Virus record (IMG/VR): IMGVR_UViG_3300020172_001934
Coordinates: 1 to 44,607 of that record
DNA length: 44,607 nucleotides
DNA from: a virus
Direction: 5' to 3' (one strand)
The first letter of the stretch is position 1, and each line of letters begins with the position of its first letter. The notes under the pieces were generated by a model. It was given only the letters and a program-made list of their open reading frames with translations. It made no database searches and was not told the DNA's origin. The position numbers and the translations under genes were made by a program. Below are positions 8,092 to 16,253 of this stretch, one piece after another.

Positions 8092-9079
8092 TATCAAATT
8101 TCTTTATTAATTGTTTTTTGCTTAATTCAATTTTAATACGGCTAGTTTGCCGAGCTTGCATTATGGTCATTAACGTAGCAAGACGTCCAAGTTTGATCAC
8201 AGCATCGTTGATATCTTTGACCCCGTCAGGCCAAGTAGGGATACTCACACTCCAGCCCAACTCCATAGCACGATCAATCAATCCAACTCCGGCTTGATCC
8301 TGATCAGGCACTACAATGATTTCTTTGCCAAGGCTTCTAATTAATTGGGCTTGTGCATCATTGATTTCGTTGTGCATCACAGCCAAGCCAGAGATACTCA
8401 GGGCATCAAATATACCTTCACACACTATGGCATACTGCCAGTTGTCTTTTTGCAAGTCTGTGCCAAACACATATCCGGGCTGCATCTTATTGATATACTT
8501 GGGCATGCGATCATCTAAGAATCGTATGGTATACCCCACAATAACATTGTCATAGGTAAATGGAATCACCACACCTGATCTTGTATGATGTTGTTTATTG
8601 GAATCACCATTCCAAATAATCATATAAGGATAATCCAGTGGTGCACGACGGCGCACTAGATATTGATATTCTTCGCAGTCTGGGTTATCTAAAAATTCAC
8701 TGTGCGTGGGCAAATCGGCTTCATCAAATTTAATATCGGCCAACTGTCCATACGCACGTTGTCGATCATTGATTAAACCTTCAACGCTGCGATGTCGGAG
8801 ACTTTCAAGATTTATACGCTCAATTTCTTCTTGGGGGACATTTAACCATGCCAGTAGTCGACGAGCTTTTAAACTAACGTTGCGCCCAAGAATAAAGCTG
8901 GCAGTATATCCACAATTAAAGCAATGATAACTCCAGCCCTGATCAGATAGTTTGATACCGCCTCGCTGTCGACGATCAGCGGTGTTGCCATTGTGCTGGC
9001 AGCACACGGCGTTGAAACTTATCCAACCTGAGGATGTTTGTTTTCGACGTGCGGGCAAATAAGACAATACATCAATCAT
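8060..9079 (-). CDS. 61: DNA primase, T4 gp61-like
   Basis: A 339-residue DnaG-type primase. The N-terminal zinc site is visible as C26-C27-x-H29 and C53-x2-C56 (HCFNCGY). The Toprim domain shows AIVCEGIFDALS (catalytic Glu) and VPDQDQAG (Asp-x-Asp), then a charged C-terminal tail. Size agrees with T4 gp61 (342). It makes RNA primers for lagging-strand synthesis with gp41, encoded two genes downstream. The start overlaps the end of the radical SAM-proximal SGNH gene as ATGA. Confidence is high because both zinc and Toprim motifs are intact. Confidence 0.92.
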   Translation of the reverse strand: MIDVLSYLPARRKQTSSGWISFNAVCCQHNGNTADRRQRGGIKLSDQGWSYHCFNCGYTASFILGRNVSLKARRLLAWLNVPQEEIERINLESLRHRSVEGLINDRQRAYGQLADIKFDEADLPTHSEFLDNPDCEEYQYLVRRRAPLDYPYMIIWNGDSNKQHHTRSGVVIPFTYDNVIVGYTIRFLDDRMPKYINKMQPGYVFGTDLQKDNWQYAIVCEGIFDALSISGLAVMHNEINDAQAQLIRSLGKEIIVVPDQDQAGVGLIDRAMELGWSVSIPTWPDGVKDINDAVIKLGRLATLMTIMQARQTSRIKIELSKKQLIKKFDNGSKTQNSGL

Positions 9080-9765
9080 CCTTGTATTATAGACGATTCT
9101 ATGTGCGAAATCAAGAGATCAGCGATGATCTGGTGACCCTGCTCATTGGGATGTTTTTTGGGTGCCCAACAGTTGTTGTGTTCTGCCAGTATTGATCTAA
9201 GGCTTTGATTGGCCCAAAGCAATGACTTTGGTGCATCAATTGATAAAGTGTTGATGGTATTGAACTGTATGACATTTGGTTGCCCATCAAAGAACAGCAC
9301 CGCCTGTAAATAATTCATCAAATTGGCTTGCCGGCTGCTAGACAATCCAATATTACTTTTGACCATAGCGACCCAATCGTCTGTGTAGCATTCAGGTGCA
9401 TGTATCCATGCACTGTGTACATATCTATTCCAAGGCGGATCATTGGGATAGACAACATGATCAGGATTGTAATAACTCATTCGCCCAGCATCGGTGAGTC
9501 CAACTAAAATTAGAGTTGATTCGTGACTATTGCGATGTTGATGCCACCAAATATAATTCCAAATTGTACTCTGAAGACTGCCACCTGGTATGGCAAAATT
9601 TTCTACTGGAATATTGTAATGTTGTGCAATAATACCAGCAAAGCAATGAGATTCTCTATAACTGGTATTTTCCACAGAATACGGTTTCAAATCAGAGCAG
9701 CTGGGATCAACTAATTCGTCTCCCCACGCCCAACTATCCCCGAACACCGCAATGCGATCAAACAT
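9076..9765 (-). CDS. SGNH/GDSL-type hydrolase
   Basis: A protein of about 229 residues with SGNH hydrolase blocks in order. FGDSWAWGDEL (block I, nucleophile Ser) is at the very N-terminus, then NFAIPGGS (block II), GLTDAGR (block III-like, in place of GxND) and HPNEQGH near the C-terminus (block V His). I choose the ATG at 9765; GTG at 9768 or TTG at 9774 are possible and change only three residues. No signal peptide or membrane segment is seen. SGNH enzymes remove acetyl or acyl groups from sugars and lipids. Its position directly after the tail-type protein suggests action on a host or virion glycan, but it is also co-directional with the primase. Confidence 0.8.
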   Translation of the reverse strand: MFDRIAVFGDSWAWGDELVDPSCSDLKPYSVENTSYRESHCFAGIIAQHYNIPVENFAIPGGSLQSTIWNYIWWHQHRNSHESTLILVGLTDAGRMSYYNPDHVVYPNDPPWNRYVHSAWIHAPECYTDDWVAMVKSNIGLSSSRQANLMNYLQAVLFFDGQPNVIQFNTINTLSIDAPKSLLWANQSLRSILAEHNNCWAPKKHPNEQGHQIIADLLISHIESSIIQG

Positions 9766-9770
9766 CACTG

Positions 9771-10850
9771 TCAACGAAAGGTTATGCTTTCTATCAATCC
9801 AGGAACAATTGTTACTTGAGCTGCAATCTGACTTGGTGGCAGTGGACTATATCCCGAACCACCGTTGGTTACAGTGATGTTGGTGATAGTGCCATTGTTG
9901 TTGATAGTGGCCACTGCAGTTGCCCCGGTGCCTGCTCCAGAAATTACCACCAATGGTTCAGCTAGATACCCTGCGCCTGCATTTTGTAAATTAATGGCAG
10001 TAACAGCGCCACTGACCACTGTGGCGTTGGCCAGTGCTGACGAAGCACCAATGGCGCCGCCATATTGATTTATGGCTACCCGTAAAAGATTGTGATAGCC
10101 CAATGCAGTGATAGCAATATTGCTGCTGTTGGCATAAAAGGACTGACTGTCATTGACATCATACCAAGCACTTTCATAGGTTTGTGCACCTTGTATTTTG
10201 ATGTTACCTGTGAATGTATTAAGATTCAATATGAATGTGCCCACACCTGAATCATTTCCTGTGACATAACTGCTGTAATTTTCAGCGGTTGATATTGGTG
10301 GCGATTGTACTGGCAATGCCCAATCTGGGCGGGACGAGTACGGTTGTTGACTGGGATAGTCAGGTGCGCCGTATATTGAAGGTACTGTCACCAATTGACT
10401 TGGTGTAAATTCAGGGAATGTGGAATCAAGAATTACTGCTTGCCCACGTCCATTTGCCCCCTCATCAACAAAAGCCGCGGTGTGCCGACCACCTGAATAA
10501 CGTTCAATACTATAGCTACAGGGCTGTGCATCAATTTGATCTAAATCTTGAGATTCAATAAGAACTTTGAGTCTACCGTAAGTAGCACTCAATATCTCCG
10601 AATCAGACGACAACATAAGTGTACGGCCGTTTTGACTGATAAGTCTGAATACAAAGGTACTGCCCGTAATGTTTACAGGTTTTTGATCTTGATTAACAAA
10701 CTCAAATAGGAGTACATTGTCAACTCCCTTGTTGAGAGTAATAGGTTTTGAATACACTGGATCCCACCTCGCTGTGAAATAAGCACCACTGGTGTCAATC
10801 AATAAAATCGGGTAACGCTGTTGATATAAATACGCCGTGGTTGAATACAT
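9771..10850 (-). CDS. Tail or baseplate-associated receptor-binding-type protein
   Basis: A beta-rich protein of about 359 residues. The N-terminal part (about 30-130) resembles a BppU-like immunoglobulin-fold domain of phage baseplates, with LLFEFVNQDQKPVNITGSTF and a YSIERY strand. The middle is Pro/Ser/Tyr-rich. The C-terminal third has the AGYLAEPLVVISGAGTGATA and NGGSGYSPLP pattern, a Gly-rich domain repeated in many phage adhesins. The start is the ATG at 10850, preceded by GGAG. The in-frame ATG at 10862 lies inside that ribosome site and at the predicted transcription start, so it is unlikely. Likely virion surface protein contacting the host. Confidence 0.7.
   Translation of the reverse strand: MYSTTAYLYQQRYPILLIDTSGAYFTARWDPVYSKPITLNKGVDNVLLFEFVNQDQKPVNITGSTFVFRLISQNGRTLMLSSDSEILSATYGRLKVLIESQDLDQIDAQPCSYSIERYSGGRHTAAFVDEGANGRGQAVILDSTFPEFTPSQLVTVPSIYGAPDYPSQQPYSSRPDWALPVQSPPISTAENYSSYVTGNDSGVGTFILNLNTFTGNIKIQGAQTYESAWYDVNDSQSFYANSSNIAITALGYHNLLRVAINQYGGAIGASSALANATVVSGAVTAINLQNAGAGYLAEPLVVISGAGTGATAVATINNNGTITNITVTNGGSGYSPLPPSQIAAQVTIVPGLIESITFR
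10825..10832 (+). promoter_or_regulatory. Late promoter TATAAATA
   Basis: An exact match to the T4 late-promoter octamer, pointing right toward the gene at 10872 and lying within the first codons of the opposite-strand tail gene. Predicted RNA start is near 10838, giving a leader of about 34 bases. Confidence 0.6.
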
Positions 10851-10866
10851 AAGAATCTCCAAATAA

Positions 10867-10874
10867 TATTTATG
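10867..10874 (-). promoter_or_regulatory. Late-type promoter CATAAATA
   Basis: A NATAAATA box pointing left to the tail-type gene. It overlaps the start codon of the plus-strand gene at 10872. Predicted RNA start near 10861 places the GGAG ribosome site at the extreme 5' end of the message and the ATG at 10850. Confidence 0.6.
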
Positions 10875-11249
10875 GGCAGTGACTTTTTTACAAAATTAGC
10901 TGAAAAATATCCGTTTATCACGTTGTGCGTGTACGCAAACAACGAGTATGTGGGTATAATTCAAAATCGTGATGATGCTATTACAACCATCTATGACTTT
11001 GGCAGTCTAGCCGACGCTATTCAGAAACAAAAGTTCCTGGATTTGGCCAATGTCTGGTGGTGGGAAAGCAACAGATCTATTCCTATCAATATATTTTTAC
11101 GTGGTGACTGGGACGAGTTCCGTCCCAGTTTGCGTACATTTATCAACAGAGATCTAGAGATTGTTCACGGACCTATCTGCAGTTTAAGTGATATTGCCAA
11201 GAAGAAATCCAAGCGAAAATCAATTACTCTGGTCCGCAAGGTTGATTAG
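10872..11249 (+). CDS. Conserved-type T4-like phage protein, unknown function
   Basis: A 125-residue protein with a compact alpha/beta pattern. Notable are a YVGIIQNRDD segment, VWWWESNRSIPINIFLRGDWDEFRP in the centre, and a basic C-terminus (KKKSKRKSITLVRKV). I recall closely similar short proteins in marine T4-like phages, none with a known role. It is an isolated plus-strand gene with its own exact late promoter. Its 3' end overlaps the convergent DnaE-like gene by 30 bases. No ribosome site is obvious. Confidence 0.75.
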   Translation: MGSDFFTKLAEKYPFITLCVYANNEYVGIIQNRDDAITTIYDFGSLADAIQKQKFLDLANVWWWESNRSIPINIFLRGDWDEFRPSLRTFINRDLEIVHGPICSLSDIAKKKSKRKSITLVRKVD

Positions 11250-11801
11250 ATTCATGTGCAAGGTCACCAATACTGCGTAACTCACAGCATGTGCCTTTTT
11301 GAAACTGTACCCATCAGCAGCAGTATCCCACACTGTGGCTGCAATATCTTGCCAGGTTCTCCCAACCAAGTGTCGCTTTCCTGGACGTATTACCGCCAAG
11401 AACATAGCCATCCTTGGTATGCTGTTTACAGGCTCGGGCATACGCTGTAACAAATCATGATGATTTCCAATATGCACCACACGCTCCACAAACCCTGGAT
11501 CTTGTAGTCTCTCCCAGGGCGGTGCGGTGGCCAACAGTTGATCATAGTGAGCCGGATCACGAATGCCTTGGTACACTGACATGTTTAACAAATCTAACTT
11601 GAAGTACCCACGTTGTTCGGCTTCATGATAATCAATTGCAGCACATTGATTGATCGGATCCCAAGGAATATCAGTGACGTAGACTCCAGAATTGTGACGG
11701 CGAACTTCACCTTGGTGCTGCTGGCGAGCTGCTGTGGATTCTATTAGACGCAGAACATGCAGGCGATCTGCAAAGTCAATGTCAATATCAGGTGTTTTCA
11801 T
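11220..11801 (-). CDS. Miniature DnaE (Pol III alpha)-like protein
   Basis: A 193-residue protein that reads like a condensed DnaE polymerase palm. TPDIDIDFADR at the N-terminus matches the PDxDxDF motif carrying two catalytic aspartates (here D5 and D7). RRHNSGVYV (about 34-41) resembles the HAAGVV segment. GYFKLDLLNMSVY (D70) matches the KFDFLGL motif with the third catalytic aspartate. YSFKKAHAVSYAVL (about 165-178) matches the FNKSHAAAYA fingers motif. The PHP, tau-binding and OB regions of a roughly 1,100-residue DnaE are absent. I recall hypothetical proteins with the same motifs in other marine T4-like phages. Whether it polymerises is unknown. It overlaps neighbouring genes at both ends. 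Confidence 0.65.
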   Translation of the reverse strand: MKTPDIDIDFADRLHVLRLIESTAARQQHQGEVRRHNSGVYVTDIPWDPINQCAAIDYHEAEQRGYFKLDLLNMSVYQGIRDPAHYDQLLATAPPWERLQDPGFVERVVHIGNHHDLLQRMPEPVNSIPRMAMFLAVIRPGKRHLVGRTWQDIAATVWDTAADGYSFKKAHAVSYAVLVTLHMNLINLADQSN

Positions 11802-12903
11802 TGATAATATTATAGAGTTCTCGCCCGGCTTGACTTGATACTAACATACATTGTACTTGATTGTCAATCAACATTGCCCGGGCTTGGTTGGTCTCAAATA
11901 CTTCAGGATTCTCCCACAGCCAGCGAACAGCACGAGCTTGCAGCAAATACCTATCAACATGATTTTCCATGCTGTCAAAATTCTGATGCTGTGATGGTAA
12001 CAAATGCCAGGCTGTTTTGAATCCAAGTTCTGAATACAGCTGATGAGTAAAAGCTCCACTCACTGGCATTGCAAATTTCTGATGCAAAAAGCATTTAAGT
12101 GATTTTTCATTTAAACTAATTTGAAAATTCTGCCAGGGAGTCTCGGGGTAAATGATTGTTTTGTGTTCCCGGAATGCATTGATAAATTGATCTTCAAATA
12201 AAGTTGCACCAGCCCTGCCATTTACCCCGGCTGGCAATGGCGGCCATCTTTGTTCGGGAGGCGTCAAGTTGACAGCGTCAGTGACATATTGTTGATTGAC
12301 TGTTTGTCTAAATTCAGTATCTTCCGGTGATTCATGCCAACATTGATAGGTTTCATTTGTGATGCCACAATGTAGATCATTATGGTGTGGTATTTCCGGC
12401 GCATAGTGTTGTAAAACTTCAGTCCAATATCGCCGGCTAGTGCTGTTGCGACCATTGATAAAAACCATTGAATTCTTTTCACTGCTGCTGTTGAGTTCGT
12501 ATTGTTGTGGAAACTTTGGATCTGTGTAATAACGTCTATGTGTGCCCCACATAATACTGCTGTTGATTACACGAGGTTTCATGATGTGATCATCGGCGAG
12601 TATACTGTTACAGAGCAATCTTGAATGTGGTATAGTGTCCAGAATCTGATATATCGCCGCTGTGCCACGACCAAAAGGTTCATCACCGTTGTCTAACAAC
12701 ACAAAATCATATTGCCCCAAATTTTCAGGCACAGAGGTGGGCATGTGCAAGAATAAAATATTGTAACTGTTGGACTGTGGCTTGGCAAAAACAATAGTAG
12801 GTGTGTGTTGATAGTTACTGACATATTGCCAATACCCCACAAGATAATCAAAGACTTCTAGCCCAAGATAGTCTTGACGGTCAGTGTCAACGCAGATATT
12901 CAT
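11788..12903 (-). CDS. Unknown protein of a glycosyltransferase-like phage family
   Basis: About 371 residues from the ATG at 12903, which forms an ATGA overlap with the upstream stop; the longer frame to 12936 is less likely. The central part has short hydrophobic strands (DFVLLDNGDEP, MVFINGRN). The C-terminal part has FQISLNEKSLKCFLHQKFAM followed by LYSELGFKT. That pattern (NEK, aromatic-rich helix, Pro, Leu-Gly-Phe) recurs in the gene at 34188, where it reads ITEKTFKAFAWHQLPVW and VRELGFDVF. I associate such C-termini with uncharacterised, glycosyltransferase-like phage proteins. Substrate and reaction are unknown. Confidence 0.6.
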   Translation of the reverse strand: MNICVDTDRQDYLGLEVFDYLVGYWQYVSNYQHTPTIVFAKPQSNSYNILFLHMPTSVPENLGQYDFVLLDNGDEPFGRGTAAIYQILDTIPHSRLLCNSILADDHIMKPRVINSSIMWGTHRRYYTDPKFPQQYELNSSSEKNSMVFINGRNSTSRRYWTEVLQHYAPEIPHHNDLHCGITNETYQCWHESPEDTEFRQTVNQQYVTDAVNLTPPEQRWPPLPAGVNGRAGATLFEDQFINAFREHKTIIYPETPWQNFQISLNEKSLKCFLHQKFAMPVSGAFTHQLYSELGFKTAWHLLPSQHQNFDSMENHVDRYLLQARAVRWLWENPEVFETNQARAMLIDNQVQCMLVSSQAGRELYNIINENT

Positions 12904-13592
12904 AGTCCGGCTTCTTTCAATATGTGGCGACACCACTCTACGTCAGCGGGATAATCATGGAAGCGATGGTTCCAATGATCAGGATCAATCCAATTAATAA
13001 CCATACCCAGGTGTTCAGGACCAAGGCCATCAAGCCATTCAACACCACTATCGCAATTGTAAACAATCCAAGGACTAACACGACCGGTGCTAATGTGATG
13101 GCAAATACGATTAGCATTGCCATAGCGAAAATAATCATTATAACTAGCGAGCCCACTATTTCCATCAGCATAGTCTTGCATCTCCTGTAATGCACGTTCC
13201 AGTGCGTCTTGTGGTGCTTCACGTTTTACATATTCCAGCAACCACTCTTCGTAAAAGCTATCTTTGTGCCATTGGTCTAACTTCTTGTTGTTCTTTAGGA
13301 GCCATGCAGTAAAACTGTTGCTATTGATAACGCGAATAGCAACCAAATGTCTACCGTAACGAACGAAAGCCCGATAATAAGGACTGTTAACAAAGTCTGC
13401 ATATGATTTCAGCCTGGCGCTGCCTTGTGTGGTTTCATAAAATTGTAAGTATGCTCTAAGACCAAACTGCACACCTGTTTCTGTTTCTTGCTGCCAACGT
13501 TGTTTTTGCTCACAAAGATGCACTGCAAGAGTTGTTTCCCGACGAAAACTCTTGTTGCAATACTGACATTGATAGGTTACTTCATTTGTCAT
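12900..13592 (-). CDS. C2H2-type zinc-finger phage protein
   Basis: About 230 residues. The N-terminus carries YQCQYCNKSFRRETTLAVHL ending in a Cys, a C2H2/C2HC-type finger (Cx2C, then His x4 Cys). The rest is a larger helical domain with FYETTQGSARLKSYADF, NSPYYRAFVRYG, GRVSPWIVYNCDSG and a final FHDYPADVEWCRHILKEAG. I recall this architecture as a conserved protein of T4-like marine phages with no assigned role. The finger suggests nucleic-acid or protein binding. ATG at 13592 is chosen because it starts just before the finger and leaves an 11-base overlap with the upstream gene. Confidence 0.75.
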   Translation of the reverse strand: MTNEVTYQCQYCNKSFRRETTLAVHLCEQKQRWQQETETGVQFGLRAYLQFYETTQGSARLKSYADFVNSPYYRAFVRYGRHLVAIRVINSNSFTAWLLKNNKKLDQWHKDSFYEEWLLEYVKREAPQDALERALQEMQDYADGNSGLASYNDYFRYGNANRICHHISTGRVSPWIVYNCDSGVEWLDGLGPEHLGMVINWIDPDHWNHRFHDYPADVEWCRHILKEAGL

Positions 13593-14034
13593 TGCCCAGC
13601 TCTCGCTGATACACATCAAGTTCTTTTTGCGTGATCAACTCACTGAGCACGTCAACATCATTGAGTTTCATGTTAGGGTACAAGTTCAATAATTGTTTTT
13701 TCTTGCTGCCGGCACCTGCAGAGGAACCTTCTTTTTTCTTGGGAGCAATCCATTGATGTCGCTGCGCACCTAGTCCTGGACTCACCGCAGTGGCACACAA
13801 CCATTGCAGTTTAGGATGTCGGTTTATGGCAAAGAAGTGGCGATTGAGTCTCTCGTTGGTGGCTATTAAATAAAACTCTTGTATTTCACGAGACCCTTGA
13901 ACTGCACTGCCCCAGCGCAGCATGAGGTAGTTTGAAAACTTTTTGCGTTCTTCGTCGGTGAGCTCATCGTAGAAGTCACGGTTCTTCAAATCAAACTGCT
14001 GCATTTCATTTTGAATTGATAGCTTGTCGCTCAA
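13582..14034 (-). CDS. 62: Probable clamp-loader small subunit, gp62-like
   Basis: A 150-residue protein whose layout resembles the T4 gp62 family: an acidic-aromatic N-terminus (FYDELTDEERKKFSNYLMLRW), a central helical region (FYLIATNERLNRHFFAINRHPKLQW), then HQWIAPKKK and a flexible basic Ser/Gly linker. gp62 bridges the gp44 ATPase ring when loading the sliding clamp. The start is a TTG at 14034, preceded five bases away by GAGGTG and overlapping the upstream stop (TTGA); the first ATG at 14004 has no ribosome site. gp44 and gp45 are not in the window, so the call rests on resemblance alone. T4 gp62 is longer (187). Confidence 0.5.
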   Translation of the reverse strand: MSDKLSIQNEMQQFDLKNRDFYDELTDEERKKFSNYLMLRWGSAVQGSREIQEFYLIATNERLNRHFFAINRHPKLQWLCATAVSPGLGAQRHQWIAPKKKEGSSAGAGSKKKQLLNLYPNMKLNDVDVLSELITQKELDVYQRELGNDK

Positions 14035-14912
14035 ATTGGCACCTCTAAGATTAGTTTAGTCCATGTACGATAATAATGTTCTATGAATTCAATGTCAATC
14101 GTTTCAAGCTCAAATAACTCATAGCAACGTTGTATCACAGGTTTGGTCAACTTCCAATCAAGATACATGTTGCCGTCGAGCCACATTGGAGCATTTTTAT
14201 AGGTGTTTAAAACTGCATTCAACTGTTGGCGACGATGCCGTTCCAAAGATTGAGTAGCCACAGGATGTTGAATAAATCGAAATATTTCTGAATTGAATGT
14301 AGTTGATAGTTCGTGTTGTACTTCTGTAGGCAGGGCACAAAATTCATCCCAGGTTTCAGGAGCAACTGAAGTCCACTGTGGGTCTTGGATATTGCGCCAA
14401 TATGATTGTAACTCTTGCCGAGAATAATTTACTCGTCGTTGTTTTAAAAACTCTTGGCAATTTTCAAACACAACGATTCGGGCGTTGTGCCAGACTCGCA
14501 GTAGTCCTGCAAGATGAGCAGCATCATGTACATCAATAAAAAACTTCTGATTACTATGAGTCAATTCACTGACGCCATCATACCAGGGCCAGTATTGCGC
14601 AGTGGCAGGATCTTCAGTGACATACAATGCTTCATCAACTCCCAGCATTGTAGTTGATCCCATTTCAAGATCGTTCCACTTGTCTGTGACACCAGACAGT
14701 ACATCACGTATAAACTGTTTTTTATTATCCGACGTTACGTTGCCCCGAAGTTGACGTTGCGTCAGCAATATATTTTGCAAACAGGCATTACTGGCCACAC
14801 CCAGACTGTTGATAAGAAACTTTCCACCTGCACCCCAAGGGTACACCACCAATACAACATTTGGTGTGTTGAAATTAATTGCGGGTCTAGGCCATTGATC
14901 TGCAGTTACCAT
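14031..14912 (-). CDS. P-loop-like protein, possibly sulfotransferase-related
   Basis: A 293-residue protein whose N-terminal strand-loop-helix, VVLVVYPWGAGGKFLINSLG (about 20-39), resembles a phosphate-binding loop of sulfotransferase-like proteins. VVFENCQEFLKQRR in the middle is the kind of segment found near the PAPS 3'-phosphate site. Tyr, Trp and Asn are frequent. The gene at 38183 has a related N-terminus (YYPGSMGDTIIAYLLG), so the phage may carry two members of this group. A donor-binding Ser/Arg pair cannot be confirmed by eye. Overlaps with neighbours (4 and 7 bases) place it in the uvsW-kdsA transcript. Confidence 0.5.
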   Translation of the reverse strand: MVTADQWPRPAINFNTPNVVLVVYPWGAGGKFLINSLGVASNACLQNILLTQRQLRGNVTSDNKKQFIRDVLSGVTDKWNDLEMGSTTMLGVDEALYVTEDPATAQYWPWYDGVSELTHSNQKFFIDVHDAAHLAGLLRVWHNARIVVFENCQEFLKQRRVNYSRQELQSYWRNIQDPQWTSVAPETWDEFCALPTEVQHELSTTFNSEIFRFIQHPVATQSLERHRRQQLNAVLNTYKNAPMWLDGNMYLDWKLTKPVIQRCYELFELETIDIEFIEHYYRTWTKLILEVPI

Positions 14913-15406
14913 GCTTTTTGATAATTGACTATTTCACAGTTGCGACTGATGTCTTTGACAAAGTATACACACTGTGGTTCTTTGGCATCTTCAATAGGAA
15001 CTGCCAACATCTGACCATTCTTGAGCTTGGGCGCAAACCAGTTCACGTCGTGATACACATCAACTATTTCTATTTTGGGAAAGCTGGGTCTGAAGCTTGT
15101 TAATGGATTGAATTGAAACACACTGAATCCACGATCGTTAATTGATGTCAATGGCAGCACTTCAAGATCGCCCAAGTCTGGCTCACCAATTAACACTTGC
15201 CAGTCCACAGGCATTTTGAGTTTATAATCACCAATACGCAGCACCAGTGCCGGGCTGTTAAAGCTCTCCAAAAATATCAAAGGAATATAATGATAGTCCG
15301 GATCCGCTGGGTTTGAATTGTCTAAAATTGCAAATCTTAGATCATCTACCTGTTCGGGCAGTGTGTTAAGATCGTAAGGCTCATTGTCTAAAGTTAATAT
15401 TCTCAT
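14906..15406 (-). CDS. Conserved-type phage protein, unknown function
   Basis: About 166 residues starting MRILTLDNEPYDLNTLP at the ATG at 15406; the in-frame ATG at 15442 would intrude 29 bases into kdsA. The protein is beta-rich and acidic, with LIFLESFNSPALVLRIGDYK, DLEVLPLTSINDRGF and a C-terminal PQCVYFVKDISRNCEIV. I recall nearly collinear short proteins in marine T4-like phages, where they lie among replication genes. No catalytic motif or membrane segment is visible. Family conservation suggests a core phage role rather than cargo. Confidence 0.7.
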   Translation of the reverse strand: MRILTLDNEPYDLNTLPEQVDDLRFAILDNSNPADPDYHYIPLIFLESFNSPALVLRIGDYKLKMPVDWQVLIGEPDLGDLEVLPLTSINDRGFSVFQFNPLTSFRPSFPKIEIVDVYHDVNWFAPKLKNGQMLAVPIEDAKEPQCVYFVKDISRNCEIVNYQKAW

Positions 15407-15413
15407 GTGTTGA

Positions 15414-16253
15414 TTATACGATATTACTTGGAAACTTTGCAACCAGTTTGTGAATTTCTCTCAACTGAGTCAGCAGCTCTTTGATGTGTTGTAGTGGAAC
15501 CATGTTGGGCCCGTCGCTAGGTGCTGCATTGGGATTTTCATGAGTTTCAATAAACACCGCATCTACTGTACCGGTGGCTACTGCTGCTCGTGCAAGGTAG
15601 GGTACCATCCCACGATCCCCGCCAGAATGGGTTCCCATTCCTCCAGGCTGTTGGACTGAATGAGTGCAATCAAACACCACTGGATAACCAGTACGCTGCA
15701 TGATAGGCAAGCTGCGCATATCAACCACAAGATTGTTATATCCATGTGTAACTCCTCGTTCACATAATAATATTTGATTGTTGCCTTCACCGGCGACCTT
15801 TTCTGCAGCACGACCAATATCTGCAGGTGCCATGAACTGACCTTTTTTAATGTTCACTACTAGCCCACTAGCACCTGCAGCCATCAACAAGTCAGTTTGA
15901 CGAGATAAAAAAGCCGGTATCTGAACTACATCAACATTATAACGCTTACAGGCCATGGCATGAAACGGCATGTGTATATCAGTCAACGTTGGTACATTGA
16001 TTAGTCGCTTGACGTCTTTTAATATTTCCAATCCATCTTCTAGACCAGGGCCACGTGGGGTTGAACCTGATGTACGATTGGCTTTGTCAAAACTACTTTT
16101 GTAGACAAAGTTAAGCCCGAGGCCTTGACATATTTCTTTTACAGTGCCGGCAATGGCACAGGCATGATCAAGTGATTCAATCTGGCAAGGTCCGGCAATC
16201 ACAGTGAGGGGGTTGCCAGCGCCTATTTCAAAGTCTCTTATTTTTACTGCCAT
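15414..16253 (-). CDS. kdsA: Kdo-8-phosphate synthase (KdsA)
   Basis: A 279-residue, full-length class I aldolase of the KdsA/DAHP-synthase family, condensing phosphoenolpyruvate with arabinose 5-phosphate to Kdo-8-phosphate. Visible signatures are VIAGPCQIES, VYKSSFDKANRTS (the KANRSS motif of KdsA), LTDIHMP, VVQIPAFLSRQTDLL, ILLCERGVTHGYNNLVVDMRS and VFIETHENPNAAPSDGP. The Cys in AGPC replaces the Asn of the E. coli enzyme, so this belongs to the metal-dependent type. The ATG follows a strong GGAG site inside the end of uvsW (10-base overlap). Kdo is a Gram-negative LPS and capsule sugar; no complete Kdo pathway is seen here, so it would add to host supply. Confidence 0.92.
   Translation of the reverse strand: MAVKIRDFEIGAGNPLTVIAGPCQIESLDHACAIAGTVKEICQGLGLNFVYKSSFDKANRTSGSTPRGPGLEDGLEILKDVKRLINVPTLTDIHMPFHAMACKRYNVDVVQIPAFLSRQTDLLMAAGASGLVVNIKKGQFMAPADIGRAAEKVAGEGNNQILLCERGVTHGYNNLVVDMRSLPIMQRTGYPVVFDCTHSVQQPGGMGTHSGGDRGMVPYLARAAVATGTVDAVFIETHENPNAAPSDGPNMVPLQHIKELLTQLREIHKLVAKFPSNIV

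Noticed and set aside
12924-13222. Hydrophobic open frames on both strands inside the zinc-finger gene
   Set aside because: They look like membrane proteins but are out of frame with a conserved-type protein and have no ribosome site.
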